Source: an uncultured Clostridia bacterium (lineage in GTDB: Bacteria; Bacillota; Clostridia; Lachnospirales; Anaerotignaceae). Taken from it: a stretch of 64,000 nt of DNA. Shown here one piece after another: positions 17,481 to 26,009 of the stretch. The DNA is taken from positions 1 to 64,000 of the forward strand of contig CALWSR010000006.1 in assembly GCA_944384265.1 (NCBI GenBank), read 5' to 3'. The notes beneath the pieces were generated by a model. It made no database searches. It was not told the origin of the DNA and saw only the letters and a program-made list of their open reading frames with translations. Numbering within the stretch: position 1 is the first letter of the stretch; every line of letters starts with the position of its first letter. Both the position numbers and the translations under genes were made by a program.

Positions 17481-17936
17481 CTAAGCAAGGTATATTGTTT
17501 TTTCTAAACACATTTTATATACCTCTTCAATATGCTGCTGCTCTATAATACTACATAAAATTAAATTTTGTATCATATCATCAAAAATATGGTCATTCAC
17601 CATTTCAATGGGCTGCGGAAAATATTGCACACCTTCTTTTTCATATGCCGCTTTTGATACATATGCAAGAGAATATATAATACAATTCCATGCACTGATA
17701 CTTTTTTTGTCTTTCTCCATTTCTTGTAATAATGTAAAACCATTTTCTTCATTATCCAAAAAATTGTATAATGCTTCTCCTATATTTTCTTCTGTATTTT
17801 CCCATTTCCAAGCAATTTCTATGGCTTCCTGTATGAAGCTGCTGACAGTATTTTCATTAAAATAGAAAGCCGCCCTTTCTGCCAAACGAATGGCAAAAAT
17901 ACATTTGCCTTTTTGATTTAATTTTGTGATGTTCAT
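17481..17936 (-). CDS. Imm6-like immunity protein
   Basis: This 151-residue acidic, mostly helical protein starts at ATG 17936. The series IFAIRLAERAAFYF, then IAWKWENTEENIGEALYNFLDNEENG, then SAWNCIIYSLAYVSKAAYEKEG follows the pattern I know for Imm6-type immunity proteins (W-x-W near residue 42, Y-x-F-L-D-N-E-E, and a Y-x-x-A-Y helix). Such proteins neutralise a cognate polymorphic toxin. No toxin gene is adjacent, so it would be an orphan immunity gene. The assignment is from pattern memory and should be tested by profile search. Confidence 0.5.
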   Translation of the reverse strand: MNITKLNQKGKCIFAIRLAERAAFYFNENTVSSFIQEAIEIAWKWENTEENIGEALYNFLDNEENGFTLLQEMEKDKKSISAWNCIIYSLAYVSKAAYEKEGVQYFPQPIEMVNDHIFDDMIQNLILCSIIEQQHIEEVYKMCLEKTIYLA

Positions 17937-18492
17937 ATGAATTCCTCTATTGTATATACTCCCTTTTATTTGTTGCTTTTATCATAATATGAAATTGTAT
18001 TGCTTTAACTTACATAACTGCTTGTAAAATATGATATGTATTTTTTGCAGTGTTACATCTTCATACATCCATAGCATTGATTTTCACACTGCTTTATGAA
18101 AATCATTTTATAACATTTCCCTAGATATCTAAATAATAAATTCATTTTTTGGTGATTTCAACTTTTTTTGTCATTTATATATAATGCAAATCTGAATACA
18201 CATTGTTCCATGGTATTGGGTAACATTTAAAAGTAACATTTTACAATTCCTTTGTATTTTTATAATAGCTGTATTGGGTTTGGGTACATTCCATTTATAT
18301 TTTAGAGAGCGTTAAGCAAATAATGAATGGAATGAAAAAGAGGAATTACAATGGAACTTTTCAAAAAGAAACATAATGAAATCTACCATTTCTAAAAAAT
18401 GGGATACAACACAGTTTTTTCTTTTAAAAAAAACAATGCCTTTGACAAGAATTTTTTCTTTCAATAGAGGAAGTATATTTTTTACTTTGTCA
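17937..18492. other. Intergenic, low information
   Basis: AT-rich sequence. A 69-codon minus-strand frame at 18312-18521 overlaps the end of the pseudogene in another frame and has no ribosome site. It may be the frameshifted continuation of that pseudogene. Confidence 0.4.
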
Positions 18493-18906
18493 TCATAGTT
18501 CTTTTGGGATAACTTCTGCATAATATTTCCTGTTGTCAGTCATATAAATTTTTACACTCCACTTTTTTAATATTTGGAGTCATTTTTTAAGGGTAATGAT
18601 ATCGCCATTGCCACATTCGATGGGTTAGTACAATATGCTTTCCATATCCAAAGCTTGTTTTTTTTAATGCAGAAAGTGCCGCATTTCATCTAATTCAGCT
18701 TCTGAAGCAGGCTGTGGCTTTTCATAGTGGTGTAATGAAAAATTTTTTATCCAGATTAATATGCTGGCTGCAGAAGTATTCAATTATTCTAAATATTTAT
18801 TTTCATCTGCTGTGCTTTTATATAGAAACCAAATGCCTTTCATTTGTTTTCCTATCTCCAGTATAGCCGACAGCTTTTATAAGTGCGCCAAAATTGTTTT
18901 TTTCAC
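18493..18906 (-). pseudogene. Decayed gene with five in-frame stops
   Basis: One minus-strand frame from 18906 to 18493 reads as protein throughout but is broken by five nonsense codons (four TAA, one TGA). Segments between stops keep normal amino-acid character: KLSAILEIGKQMKGIWFLYK, then HYEKPQPASEAELDEMRHFL, then PIECGNGDIITL, and WSVKIYMTDNRKYYAEVIPK. The PASEAEL piece recalls SUKH/SMI1-type immunity proteins, but this is weak. Point mutation without frameshifts suggests slow decay of an orphan gene. Confidence 0.55.
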
Positions 18907-19069
18907 AAAGAATCAAAATATTTATTTCTGTCTGTATTATTTTTTTATGAATATATTTCATTTCGTGAATTTATATCTATTTGTTCTCTATTAAATTATG
19001 ACATTTTATTGTATTTTATCAAAAATTTTACTATAATAATATAAAAATATCAGAAAGGAAGTCTTTACC

Positions 19070-19282
19070 ATGTCACAATCATTAAATGCTTTTTGTACTG
19101 CTTTAAAATATGATATCATTTCTATGGATATTCATGGCGTCAAATTAAATTATAAAGGAAACATTATCATACTGCCTTATGATAAATGGGAAAAAATAGA
19201 ATCTCTTATGTTATCTTTTTTTGATTTTGCCATTGAAAAAACAGTTCATGAAACAAATTCCTTTTCTCTAAAATCATTTTAA
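19070..19282 (+). CDS. Small hypothetical protein
   Basis: This 70-residue frame has ATG behind AGAAAGGAAG at a somewhat long spacing. It reads MSQSLNAFCTALKYDIISMD, then a beta-like segment NYKGNIIILPYDKWEKIESL, ending polar. A strong terminator follows after 45 bp, which supports transcription. No family is recognised. Confidence 0.5.
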   Translation: MSQSLNAFCTALKYDIISMDIHGVKLNYKGNIIILPYDKWEKIESLMLSFFDFAIEKTVHETNSFSLKSF

Positions 19283-19326
19283 AGAAAAAGGGGCTGTCCC
19301 AAATAGGCCTCTAAAATAATAGTGTA

Positions 19327-19378
19327 TAAAAACCGGTTGGTTTTTGAGCAAATTCACTCAGAAAACAACCGGTTTTTT
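19327..19378. terminator. Bidirectional terminator between convergent genes
   Basis: AAAACCGGTTG and CAACCGGTTTT form a perfect stem around a 26-base loop, with A and T runs on the outer sides, so it can work for both the small plus-strand gene and the minus-strand P-ATPase gene. Confidence 0.8.
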
Positions 19379-19440
19379 ATTATTTGCAGGCTTGCTGCCA
19401 CAATTTCATTTTGCAGCATTCCCTTCTATACGCATCCATG

Positions 19441-22062
19441 CTATTTCTTTTTATTTTCCCATTTCCAAAATATCCATTTTACTATTTGTATCACCAATAA
19501 AGAACAAAAAGCAAGGCCATAAATCCATGCCAATGTGATACCATCCACTGGCGCCACCATAAAAAATTGACCAAGCACATCCCACAGCAACACGACATTC
19601 AAAAGCACCATACCAATGAAAAATGCTCCCCATAAAAATAAATTGTCAAACAATCTTTTGGAAAACAGCACCGGTTTTTTTCCTTTACAGCTAAATCCAT
19701 GAAATAATCTGCTCAGGCAAAGTGTGGCAAAGGCCATTGTACCGGCCAGCGGTGCGCCTGCTTTTTTCAGTCCTATACCATATGCTGTCATGGTAAACAC
19801 AGCCATAATCAAGCCTTGTATCACAATATCTTTTATAAATGCCTTTGTCAATATAGAAGCATTTGCCGGACGGGGCTTTTGTGCCATCACGCTTTTGCTG
19901 TGAGGCTCCATACCCAATGCTATGGCAGGCAGGCTGTCTGTAAGCAAATTGATAAAAAGCAAATGCACCGGTGCAAAAGGCACAGGCAATGCCAAAAAAG
20001 AGGCATACAGCACCGCCAATATGCCTGCGGTGTTTCCCGAAAGTAAAAACTGTATGGCATTTTTAATATTTTGATATAAATTTCTTCCATTTTCAACTGC
20101 TTTTACAATGGTGGCAAAATTATCATCTGTCAGCACCATAGAGGCTGCATCCTTTGCCACCTCAGAGCCGGTAATCCCCATAGCCACACCAATGTCAGCC
20201 TGTTTTAAAGCCGGTGCATCGTTGACGCCATCCCCTGTCATGGCAACAATGCTGCCTTTTTTTTGCCATGCCTTTACAATTCTGATTTTATGCTCCGGAG
20301 AAACTCTGGCATAAACTGCCACATCCTCCACAAAGGCTTCCAGCTCCTCTTCTGTCATATGGTCAATTTCTGCACCGTCTGCCGCTTTTTTTCCCTTTGT
20401 CAGTATGCCGATTTCTTTTGCAATGGCCGATGCCGTTACTTTGTGGTCTCCTGTAATCATCACCGGACGAATCCCTGCCTGTATGCATTGCTCCACTGCT
20501 TTTTGGGATTCCTCTCTGGGCGGGTCCATCATGGCAATCAATCCCACAAATGTGTAGTCCCTTTCCTCCTCCAATGCTATTGTTTTGTTTTTTTCTATTT
20601 CTTTATAGGCAAATGCCAGCACTCTCAGACCATTTTGAGAAAAATTTTCATTGATTTCATATAATTTTGTTTTATCCTCCTCTGTAAAAGGCAATATACC
20701 ATTTTCCTTTTCTATAAAAGCCATTCTCTCCAAAAGCACATCCACTGCGCCCTTTGTCACCATCACCCATTTTTGCTCCAGCATATGCACAGTGGTCATC
20801 AGCTTTCTTTCAGAGTCAAAGGGAATTTCCTGCAATCTTGTATGCTCTTTTCTGATATGCTCACAATCCATTTGCAATGCCTCTGCAAACCGAATCAGTG
20901 CAATTTCTGTGGGGTCACCGATTTCCTGCCCATTTTGACTGCCTGCATCGTTGCATAATACACTCATGAAAATCAGCTTTTTTTCCAATTCATTTTGTGT
21001 ATTGGCATTGTCCTTTTCTATGATGCTGTCATTGACGTAATATTTTTTCACTGTCATTTTATTTTGTGTCAATGTGCCTGTTTTGTCAGAGCAAATGACA
21101 GAAACACTGCCCAATCCCTCCACAGCAGGCAGCTTTCTGACAATGGCATTTTCTTGGGCCATTTTTTGTGTTCCCAAAGACAATACAATGGTGACAATGG
21201 AGCTTAGTGCCTCAGGAATGGCAGCCACAGCCAATGCCACTGCAAACAAAAAGGCATCTATCATTTCCCCTCCTCTTGCAATGTTTATCAAAAAAAGTAT
21301 GGCACAAACAGCAATAATCACAATGGAAAGCTTTTTTCCAAAATCATCTAAATTTTGCTGTAAAGGCGTCTTTTTTTGCTGTGTGTTTTTCAAAAGCTGT
21401 GCCACTTTTCCCATTTCCGTTTCCATGCCTATGCTTGTCACAACATAGCTGCCTCTGCCATAGGTCAAAAAGCTGCCGGAAAACACCATGTTTTTTCTCT
21501 CCCCAATGGGTAATTGCTCTGTGATATCCGCCACATCCTTTTCCACACTGACAGACTCTCCTGTCAAAGCACTTTCGTTTACTTTCATGCTAAAATTTTC
21601 CAGTATTCTGCCATCTGCACTGACAAAATCTCCTGCCTCCAAAAAAACCACATCACCTATTGTCACCTCTTCAGAGGGTATGCTCTTTTTTTCACCGTTT
21701 CTCAGCACCTTCGCATGGGGGGCAGACAACGCTTTTAGGCTGTCCAGGGACTGCTTTGCTTTGATATGCTGTATGGTGCCCAGCACTGCATTGATTGTAA
21801 TGACAACAAGTATCACCACAGCACTTTCCACATCCTTTAAAAAAAGTGAAATCACTGCTGCACCAATCAATATGATTACAAGAAAATCTTTAAACTGCTC
21901 TAAAAATACCATTATGGTGCTTTTTTGACTGCCTTCCTGAAGCATATTTTTGCCATATTTATGTAGCCTCTCTTTTGCTTCTTCTTCCTTCAATCCCTTT
22001 TGGGAGGCTGCTACATCCTCCAGCACTTGCTGCAATGGCATGGTATCATATCTTTTTTCCAT
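19441..22062 (-). CDS. Calcium-type P-type ATPase (P2, PMCA-like)
   Basis: The 873-residue product has all P-type ATPase landmarks. These are the actuator ALTGES, phosphorylation site DKTGTLTQ, hinge MTGDGVNDAPALK, an N-terminal cation-ATPase domain and ten predicted membrane spans. M4 carries IPEALSS and M6 carries NLLTDSLPA, supplying the Glu, Asn and Asp of a Ca2+ site. In M5 the sequence LSGNTAG has Ala where SERCA has Glu, which fits a single-site PMCA-like pump. It would export Ca2+ (or possibly Mn2+) at the cell membrane. It follows the GGDEF/EAL gene on the same strand but with terminator-like hairpins between them, so it is probably transcribed separately. Confidence 0.9.
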   Translation of the reverse strand: MEKRYDTMPLQQVLEDVAASQKGLKEEEAKERLHKYGKNMLQEGSQKSTIMVFLEQFKDFLVIILIGAAVISLFLKDVESAVVILVVITINAVLGTIQHIKAKQSLDSLKALSAPHAKVLRNGEKKSIPSEEVTIGDVVFLEAGDFVSADGRILENFSMKVNESALTGESVSVEKDVADITEQLPIGERKNMVFSGSFLTYGRGSYVVTSIGMETEMGKVAQLLKNTQQKKTPLQQNLDDFGKKLSIVIIAVCAILFLINIARGGEMIDAFLFAVALAVAAIPEALSSIVTIVLSLGTQKMAQENAIVRKLPAVEGLGSVSVICSDKTGTLTQNKMTVKKYYVNDSIIEKDNANTQNELEKKLIFMSVLCNDAGSQNGQEIGDPTEIALIRFAEALQMDCEHIRKEHTRLQEIPFDSERKLMTTVHMLEQKWVMVTKGAVDVLLERMAFIEKENGILPFTEEDKTKLYEINENFSQNGLRVLAFAYKEIEKNKTIALEEERDYTFVGLIAMMDPPREESQKAVEQCIQAGIRPVMITGDHKVTASAIAKEIGILTKGKKAADGAEIDHMTEEELEAFVEDVAVYARVSPEHKIRIVKAWQKKGSIVAMTGDGVNDAPALKQADIGVAMGITGSEVAKDAASMVLTDDNFATIVKAVENGRNLYQNIKNAIQFLLSGNTAGILAVLYASFLALPVPFAPVHLLFINLLTDSLPAIALGMEPHSKSVMAQKPRPANASILTKAFIKDIVIQGLIMAVFTMTAYGIGLKKAGAPLAGTMAFATLCLSRLFHGFSCKGKKPVLFSKRLFDNLFLWGAFFIGMVLLNVVLLWDVLGQFFMVAPVDGITLAWIYGLAFCSLLVIQIVKWIFWKWENKKK

Positions 22063-22085
22063 ACAAACATCATCCCTTCTTGTTC

Positions 22086-22157
22086 AAAAAAATAAGACCT
22101 TTAATTATAATTCCAAAAATCTAAAAAACGATTCTAAAAAATTATATTAAAAGTCTT
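22086..22157 (-). terminator. Terminator-like hairpin after the GGDEF/EAL gene
   Basis: On the minus strand AAGACTTTTAAT pairs with ATTAAAGGTCTT (one G-T and one mismatch) and is followed by ATTTTTTT, only about 24 bp before the P-ATPase start. It could also act as an attenuator of the P-ATPase gene. Confidence 0.5.
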
Positions 22158-22169
22158 GCGGCCAAAATA

Positions 22170-22225
22170 TCATTTTCATATCACAACAGGCTTTTGATGG
22201 ATATGCTGCTGTTATATGAAAATGA
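22170..22225. repeat. Perfect 12-bp inverted repeat in the intergenic region
   Basis: TCATTTTCATAT (22170-22181) and ATATGAAAATGA (22214-22225) are exact complements with extra pairing (AACAG/CTGTT) inside. No T tract follows on either strand, so it is a structured RNA or binding site rather than a simple terminator. Confidence 0.4.
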
Positions 22226-22291
22226 CTCTCTTTTAAACAATATGCACTTTTTTATATATTACCACACTTTTTTGATATTTGTCATGTTTTT

Positions 22292-25200
22292 TTATGATTG
22301 ATGAGGTATGTAATTGCTTCTGTAATAATTTTGTTTGTTTTCATACATCAGCCTGTCTGCTTGGCTTACCATCACAGAAATATCTGCGCTTTCTTCCATC
22401 CAAACCTCTCCCACCGAAACATTGCAGTCTTTATATTCCTTTATTTTTTGTGAAAATTCTTTTATTTTTTCAAAAAAAGCTTCCTTTTCAATATGCTTGC
22501 ATATAACCACAAATTCATCTCCGCCAATGCGATAGACGTCATATCCCAAAAAAACCGTTTTTAATACAAAAGCAGTTTGTTTGATAATGATATCTCCAAA
22601 ATTATGTCCTCTTTCATCATTGAGCCTTTTTAAGCCATTGATATCTGCATAAACAATGCCAATGTTTTGGCTTTCCTCTTTAGAAAGCTGCTGCATATCC
22701 TTCATATAGCCGTTTCGATTTAAAACTCCTGTCAAAGCATCATGATAGCTCATAAAATATAACTGCTTTTCCAATTTATATTTTTTTAATGCATCTGTCA
22801 CAAAAAAAGAAATTGCATTTAAAATTTCCCCATCCTCCAGCAAATAACCGGGATTGTCAATGCCTATAAAGCCAATGAGCTTTTCTCCATCAAAGCAAGG
22901 CGCAATGATAATTTTTTCAATTCCCTTTTGGGTCAGATACTGCCAGCCCTTGTAATAGCTTTTGCGCCATTTTTTGATGTCTTCTATGATAATCATATTT
23001 GTTTTTTTAAATTCCTTTATCCATCTTCTCACATAAAAGGCGGGTATCACCTCTTCTGAACGATTTAAAGGTGCAACATTTCTTTCACACCATTGATACA
23101 CATTGTAGCAAATGGTTCCTGTTTCATCAAATTCAAATATATACGCTCTGTCCGCCTTATGAAACACACCAATGATGCCCAGCACAAGAGAGAGAGCCTT
23201 TTGCAGATTTTCTTCCTCTCTTAAAATGCGAATGCAGTTTACAATGGTTTCCTGTATTCTCAATTTTTGTTTTGTTTTTTTGCTGATGTTTTCTCTTTCT
23301 GTAATATCAATGGCAATTTCCATACGGGCAGGCTTTCCGTTCCATTGAATCAGTTTGTCCTTTACAATAAAATTAGATTTTAAATATTCGTTATATATCT
23401 CCCAAATGTAAAAATCGCTTTTGTTTAATAAATGGTTGGTACAAAAGGGGCATGGCTCCTCCAGGCCCTGCAAAATGCGATAGCATTTTTGTCCCTGATA
23501 GTCATTTTTTCCCACCAGTTTTTTTCCGCCCTTATTCAAATAATACAATTCATAGGTTTCGATATCACTGACATATATAATCTCATCCAAGCTATCTACC
23601 AAATGAATCAAATTTGTCTGCAAATCAATGGCCTGATTTTCTTTTTTAAGGGGCATTTTCTGCTCCAAAATGGTAGATACAATGCGTTTCATTGTTGCAG
23701 TGCGATTTTGTATATATTCTTTGTAAAAAACATCCTCTTTCAGAGGCCTTCCAAATAAAAAGCCCTGTATTTTTTCCGGCTTCAATTCCTTTAGGGCAAA
23801 CAGCTCCTGAGGAAATTCCACACCCTCTACACAAACCTTGATTTGGGCGCTGTCTGCCAGCTCTATCATGTTTTTCACCAATTTATAATTATAATCGCTG
23901 TGCTGTATGCTTCTGACAAAACAGCGGTCAATTTTAATTTCATCAATATTGAGTCTTTTTAAATAGTTCATGGTAGAGTAGCCTGTTCCAAAATCGTCAA
24001 TAGAAATTTGTATGCCTCTTTTTCCCAAACGATAAAAGCTGTGATTAAATTTTTGATATTCCTGAAGCTGTATGCCCTCTGTCAGCTCCAAGCAAAGTGC
24101 CTCTCCCGGCAAATTTTCTTGGTCCAATATTTCCAAAATTTCATTGACAACATTTTCATTCTTCATCTGTACATAGGATAGATTGACGCTCATTTGAAAA
24201 TCTGCAATTTCCTCTCTCCAAATTTTGCACTGCTTTACAGCCTGACGAAGCATCCAAAGTCCTGCCTGACAAATCATGCCTGTTTGCTCCAATATGGGAA
24301 TGAAAACAGTGGGGCTGATTTCTCCGCTTGTTTCAGAGCAAAAGCGCATCAGTGCCTCTGCCCCCACCACACCATAATCCTCTGTTCTGATTTGCACTTG
24401 ATATACAGCATAAAAACGAGAAAAGCCCTCCTTTACCTGACGCACAATTTCATCCTGCAGCTCCAAAAAAGATAAATGCTCTTTATAATCCTTTTTTGAA
24501 AAAAACACAAGATGATTTCTGCCATCCTTTTTCGCCTTCATAAGGGCATTTTCTGCAAATTGATACAATATGTTGCCATCTGTTTTTCCTTCAAAATATT
24601 CTGCTGCTCCTGCAGAAATGGTACAGCCTATTTTTTGCCTTTCCAGCTCCTGTTTTATGTTCAAATATAGCTTTTTGACATATTCCCTTTGCTTTTTGGG
24701 CAGTACAATGCCAAATTTATCCCCGTCCAAGCGATAAATTTTTTGTATATCCTTTATCTGCTTTTCCAATATTATGGCAATGCTTTGCAGCACCTGATTG
24801 CCGAATATTCTGCCTGATTTATCGTTTAAGTCCTTTAAATTGTCTATTCCCAAAACCATCAAATAGCCTGTTTGCTCTAGGGGCTTTTTTTCAAAATCCA
24901 TTGCCATTTTGGAAGCATTCATCAATCCTGTCAATTCATCCTCCCACAGCGAAAACACATTTTCGCAAATTCTTCCTATCATAATGGGATTTTTATGCTT
25001 TGTATCTGCAATGATGTTTCCCCGACAGCTAATCCATACATTTTTCCCCATTCTATCTATCAAACGATAATTTAAGTCTTGGGTATCCTTTTGTCCCTGC
25101 TTGATTTTGTTCAATTCCTCCAGAAGCATTCTTTTGTCACAGGGATGTACAATGGAAAGCCATTGCTTTAATGTATATCCATTTTCCTCTTCCTCCAAAG

Positions 25201-25366
25201 GATATTGCTTTGTAATACGAGCTGTAAAATAAACACGTCTTTTTTTGACATCCCATATAAAAAAATAATCATCCGTACTTTCATCAATAAAGGGCAGCAG
25301 CTTGATATAAAATTGTGTTTCTTTTGCATAATGGTCTGTTTTTTCAAAATTTTCTTTTTCTTTCAT
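22292..25366 (-). CDS. c-di-GMP turnover protein, PAS-GGDEF-EAL-PAS-GAF-GGDEF
   Basis: This is a 1024-residue cytosolic protein with no membrane span. An N-terminal PAS-like domain (about 1-130) is followed by a first GGDEF domain with the degenerate signature RLDGDKFGIV. The EAL domain (about 315-560) has EALMRF, SVNLS, CLELTEG, DDFGTGYS, KIDR and CVEGVE, so its catalytic residues look complete. A second PAS (about 590-700) contains CPFC, a GAF domain spans about 710-860, and a C-terminal GGDEF carries a canonical RIGGDEFVVI. It could therefore both degrade and make c-di-GMP, the first GGDEF acting as a GTP sensor. GAF and PAS inputs would set the balance. The ATG follows AAAGGAAAGAGGC. Confidence 0.9.
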   Translation of the reverse strand: MKEKENFEKTDHYAKETQFYIKLLPFIDESTDDYFFIWDVKKRRVYFTARITKQYPLEEEENGYTLKQWLSIVHPCDKRMLLEELNKIKQGQKDTQDLNYRLIDRMGKNVWISCRGNIIADTKHKNPIMIGRICENVFSLWEDELTGLMNASKMAMDFEKKPLEQTGYLMVLGIDNLKDLNDKSGRIFGNQVLQSIAIILEKQIKDIQKIYRLDGDKFGIVLPKKQREYVKKLYLNIKQELERQKIGCTISAGAAEYFEGKTDGNILYQFAENALMKAKKDGRNHLVFFSKKDYKEHLSFLELQDEIVRQVKEGFSRFYAVYQVQIRTEDYGVVGAEALMRFCSETSGEISPTVFIPILEQTGMICQAGLWMLRQAVKQCKIWREEIADFQMSVNLSYVQMKNENVVNEILEILDQENLPGEALCLELTEGIQLQEYQKFNHSFYRLGKRGIQISIDDFGTGYSTMNYLKRLNIDEIKIDRCFVRSIQHSDYNYKLVKNMIELADSAQIKVCVEGVEFPQELFALKELKPEKIQGFLFGRPLKEDVFYKEYIQNRTATMKRIVSTILEQKMPLKKENQAIDLQTNLIHLVDSLDEIIYVSDIETYELYYLNKGGKKLVGKNDYQGQKCYRILQGLEEPCPFCTNHLLNKSDFYIWEIYNEYLKSNFIVKDKLIQWNGKPARMEIAIDITERENISKKTKQKLRIQETIVNCIRILREEENLQKALSLVLGIIGVFHKADRAYIFEFDETGTICYNVYQWCERNVAPLNRSEEVIPAFYVRRWIKEFKKTNMIIIEDIKKWRKSYYKGWQYLTQKGIEKIIIAPCFDGEKLIGFIGIDNPGYLLEDGEILNAISFFVTDALKKYKLEKQLYFMSYHDALTGVLNRNGYMKDMQQLSKEESQNIGIVYADINGLKRLNDERGHNFGDIIIKQTAFVLKTVFLGYDVYRIGGDEFVVICKHIEKEAFFEKIKEFSQKIKEYKDCNVSVGEVWMEESADISVMVSQADRLMYENKQNYYRSNYIPHQS

Positions 25367-25449
25367 GCCTCTTTCCTTTTCCTTTCATTATGCTTTTTAT
25401 TTTATCATAAACCATTACCATTAGCCAAGAACTACATTGTTTTTTTGTA

Positions 25450-25490
25450 AAAAAAACAAGAGAATATTTGAAACATTCTCCTGTTTTTTT
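25450..25490. terminator. Bidirectional terminator between HPr-like and GGDEF/EAL genes
   Basis: A stem of about 11 bp (AACAAGAGAAT with its near-complement ATTCTCCTGTT) has A and T runs outside. On the minus strand it closes the HPr-like gene 7 bp after its stop. Confidence 0.7.
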
Positions 25491-25496
25491 ATTTTT

Positions 25497-25739
25497 TTAT
25501 GCTTCCTGTTCCATATCAATATAGTTTTCCAACTCTTTATACAATAATCTTGTGTCCACATCATCCTCTGTCACAAGGTATAAATCCTCATCTATTCTAA
25601 GCGCAAAAATGCCCAGTATAGACTTGGCGTCCACCATGCCGCTTTTTCCGTGTATCCAAATATCAAAAGGATAACGGCACACAATTTGATTGATTTTTGT
25701 CACCTGATTCATATCTTTTATACTAATTTTCACCCTCAT
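25497..25739 (-). CDS. HPr-like protein lacking the active-site histidine
   Basis: This 80-residue protein has ATG behind AGAGGAGG. The second half has the HPr regulatory-Ser segment (DAKSILGIFAL, Ser40, compare LKSIMGV around Ser46 of HPr) and the following strand with an acidic C-terminal helix. The usual catalytic loop G-x-H-A-R-P-A is missing: the region reads VCRYPFDIWIHG, so phosphotransfer to sugar permeases is not expected. It could be a regulatory HPr paralogue, comparable in logic to Crh (which has Gln for His), or a structural relative. It stands alone with its own terminator. Confidence 0.65.
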   Translation of the reverse strand: MRVKISIKDMNQVTKINQIVCRYPFDIWIHGKSGMVDAKSILGIFALRIDEDLYLVTEDDVDTRLLYKELENYIDMEQEA

Positions 25740-26009
25740 GGCAAAACCTCCTCTAAAAATATCACTTTGCTAAAAAAGCGTTGTTTTTGTATGATTTTTG
25801 TGTTTCATCACAGTTTACTTATTTTTTAGTATTATTATATGATTTTTTTCAAATATTGTAAAGAGTGAAAAAAAGAATCAAAAACATTTCTTTCTCTGCC
25901 AATATCAAAAGCATACTGCATGGAGCAATATGATATATGCTTCTTTTTTGGAGCAAACAGAAGCTTTATGAAAAAAAGGCTTTGCTTTTTAGGCATTTTC
26001 ATGAACTTT

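Noticed and set aside
19290..19315. IS-end-like sequence GGGGCTGTCCCAAATAGG
   Set aside because: It resembles the end of some insertion sequences, but no partner repeat or transposase is nearby; left unassigned.
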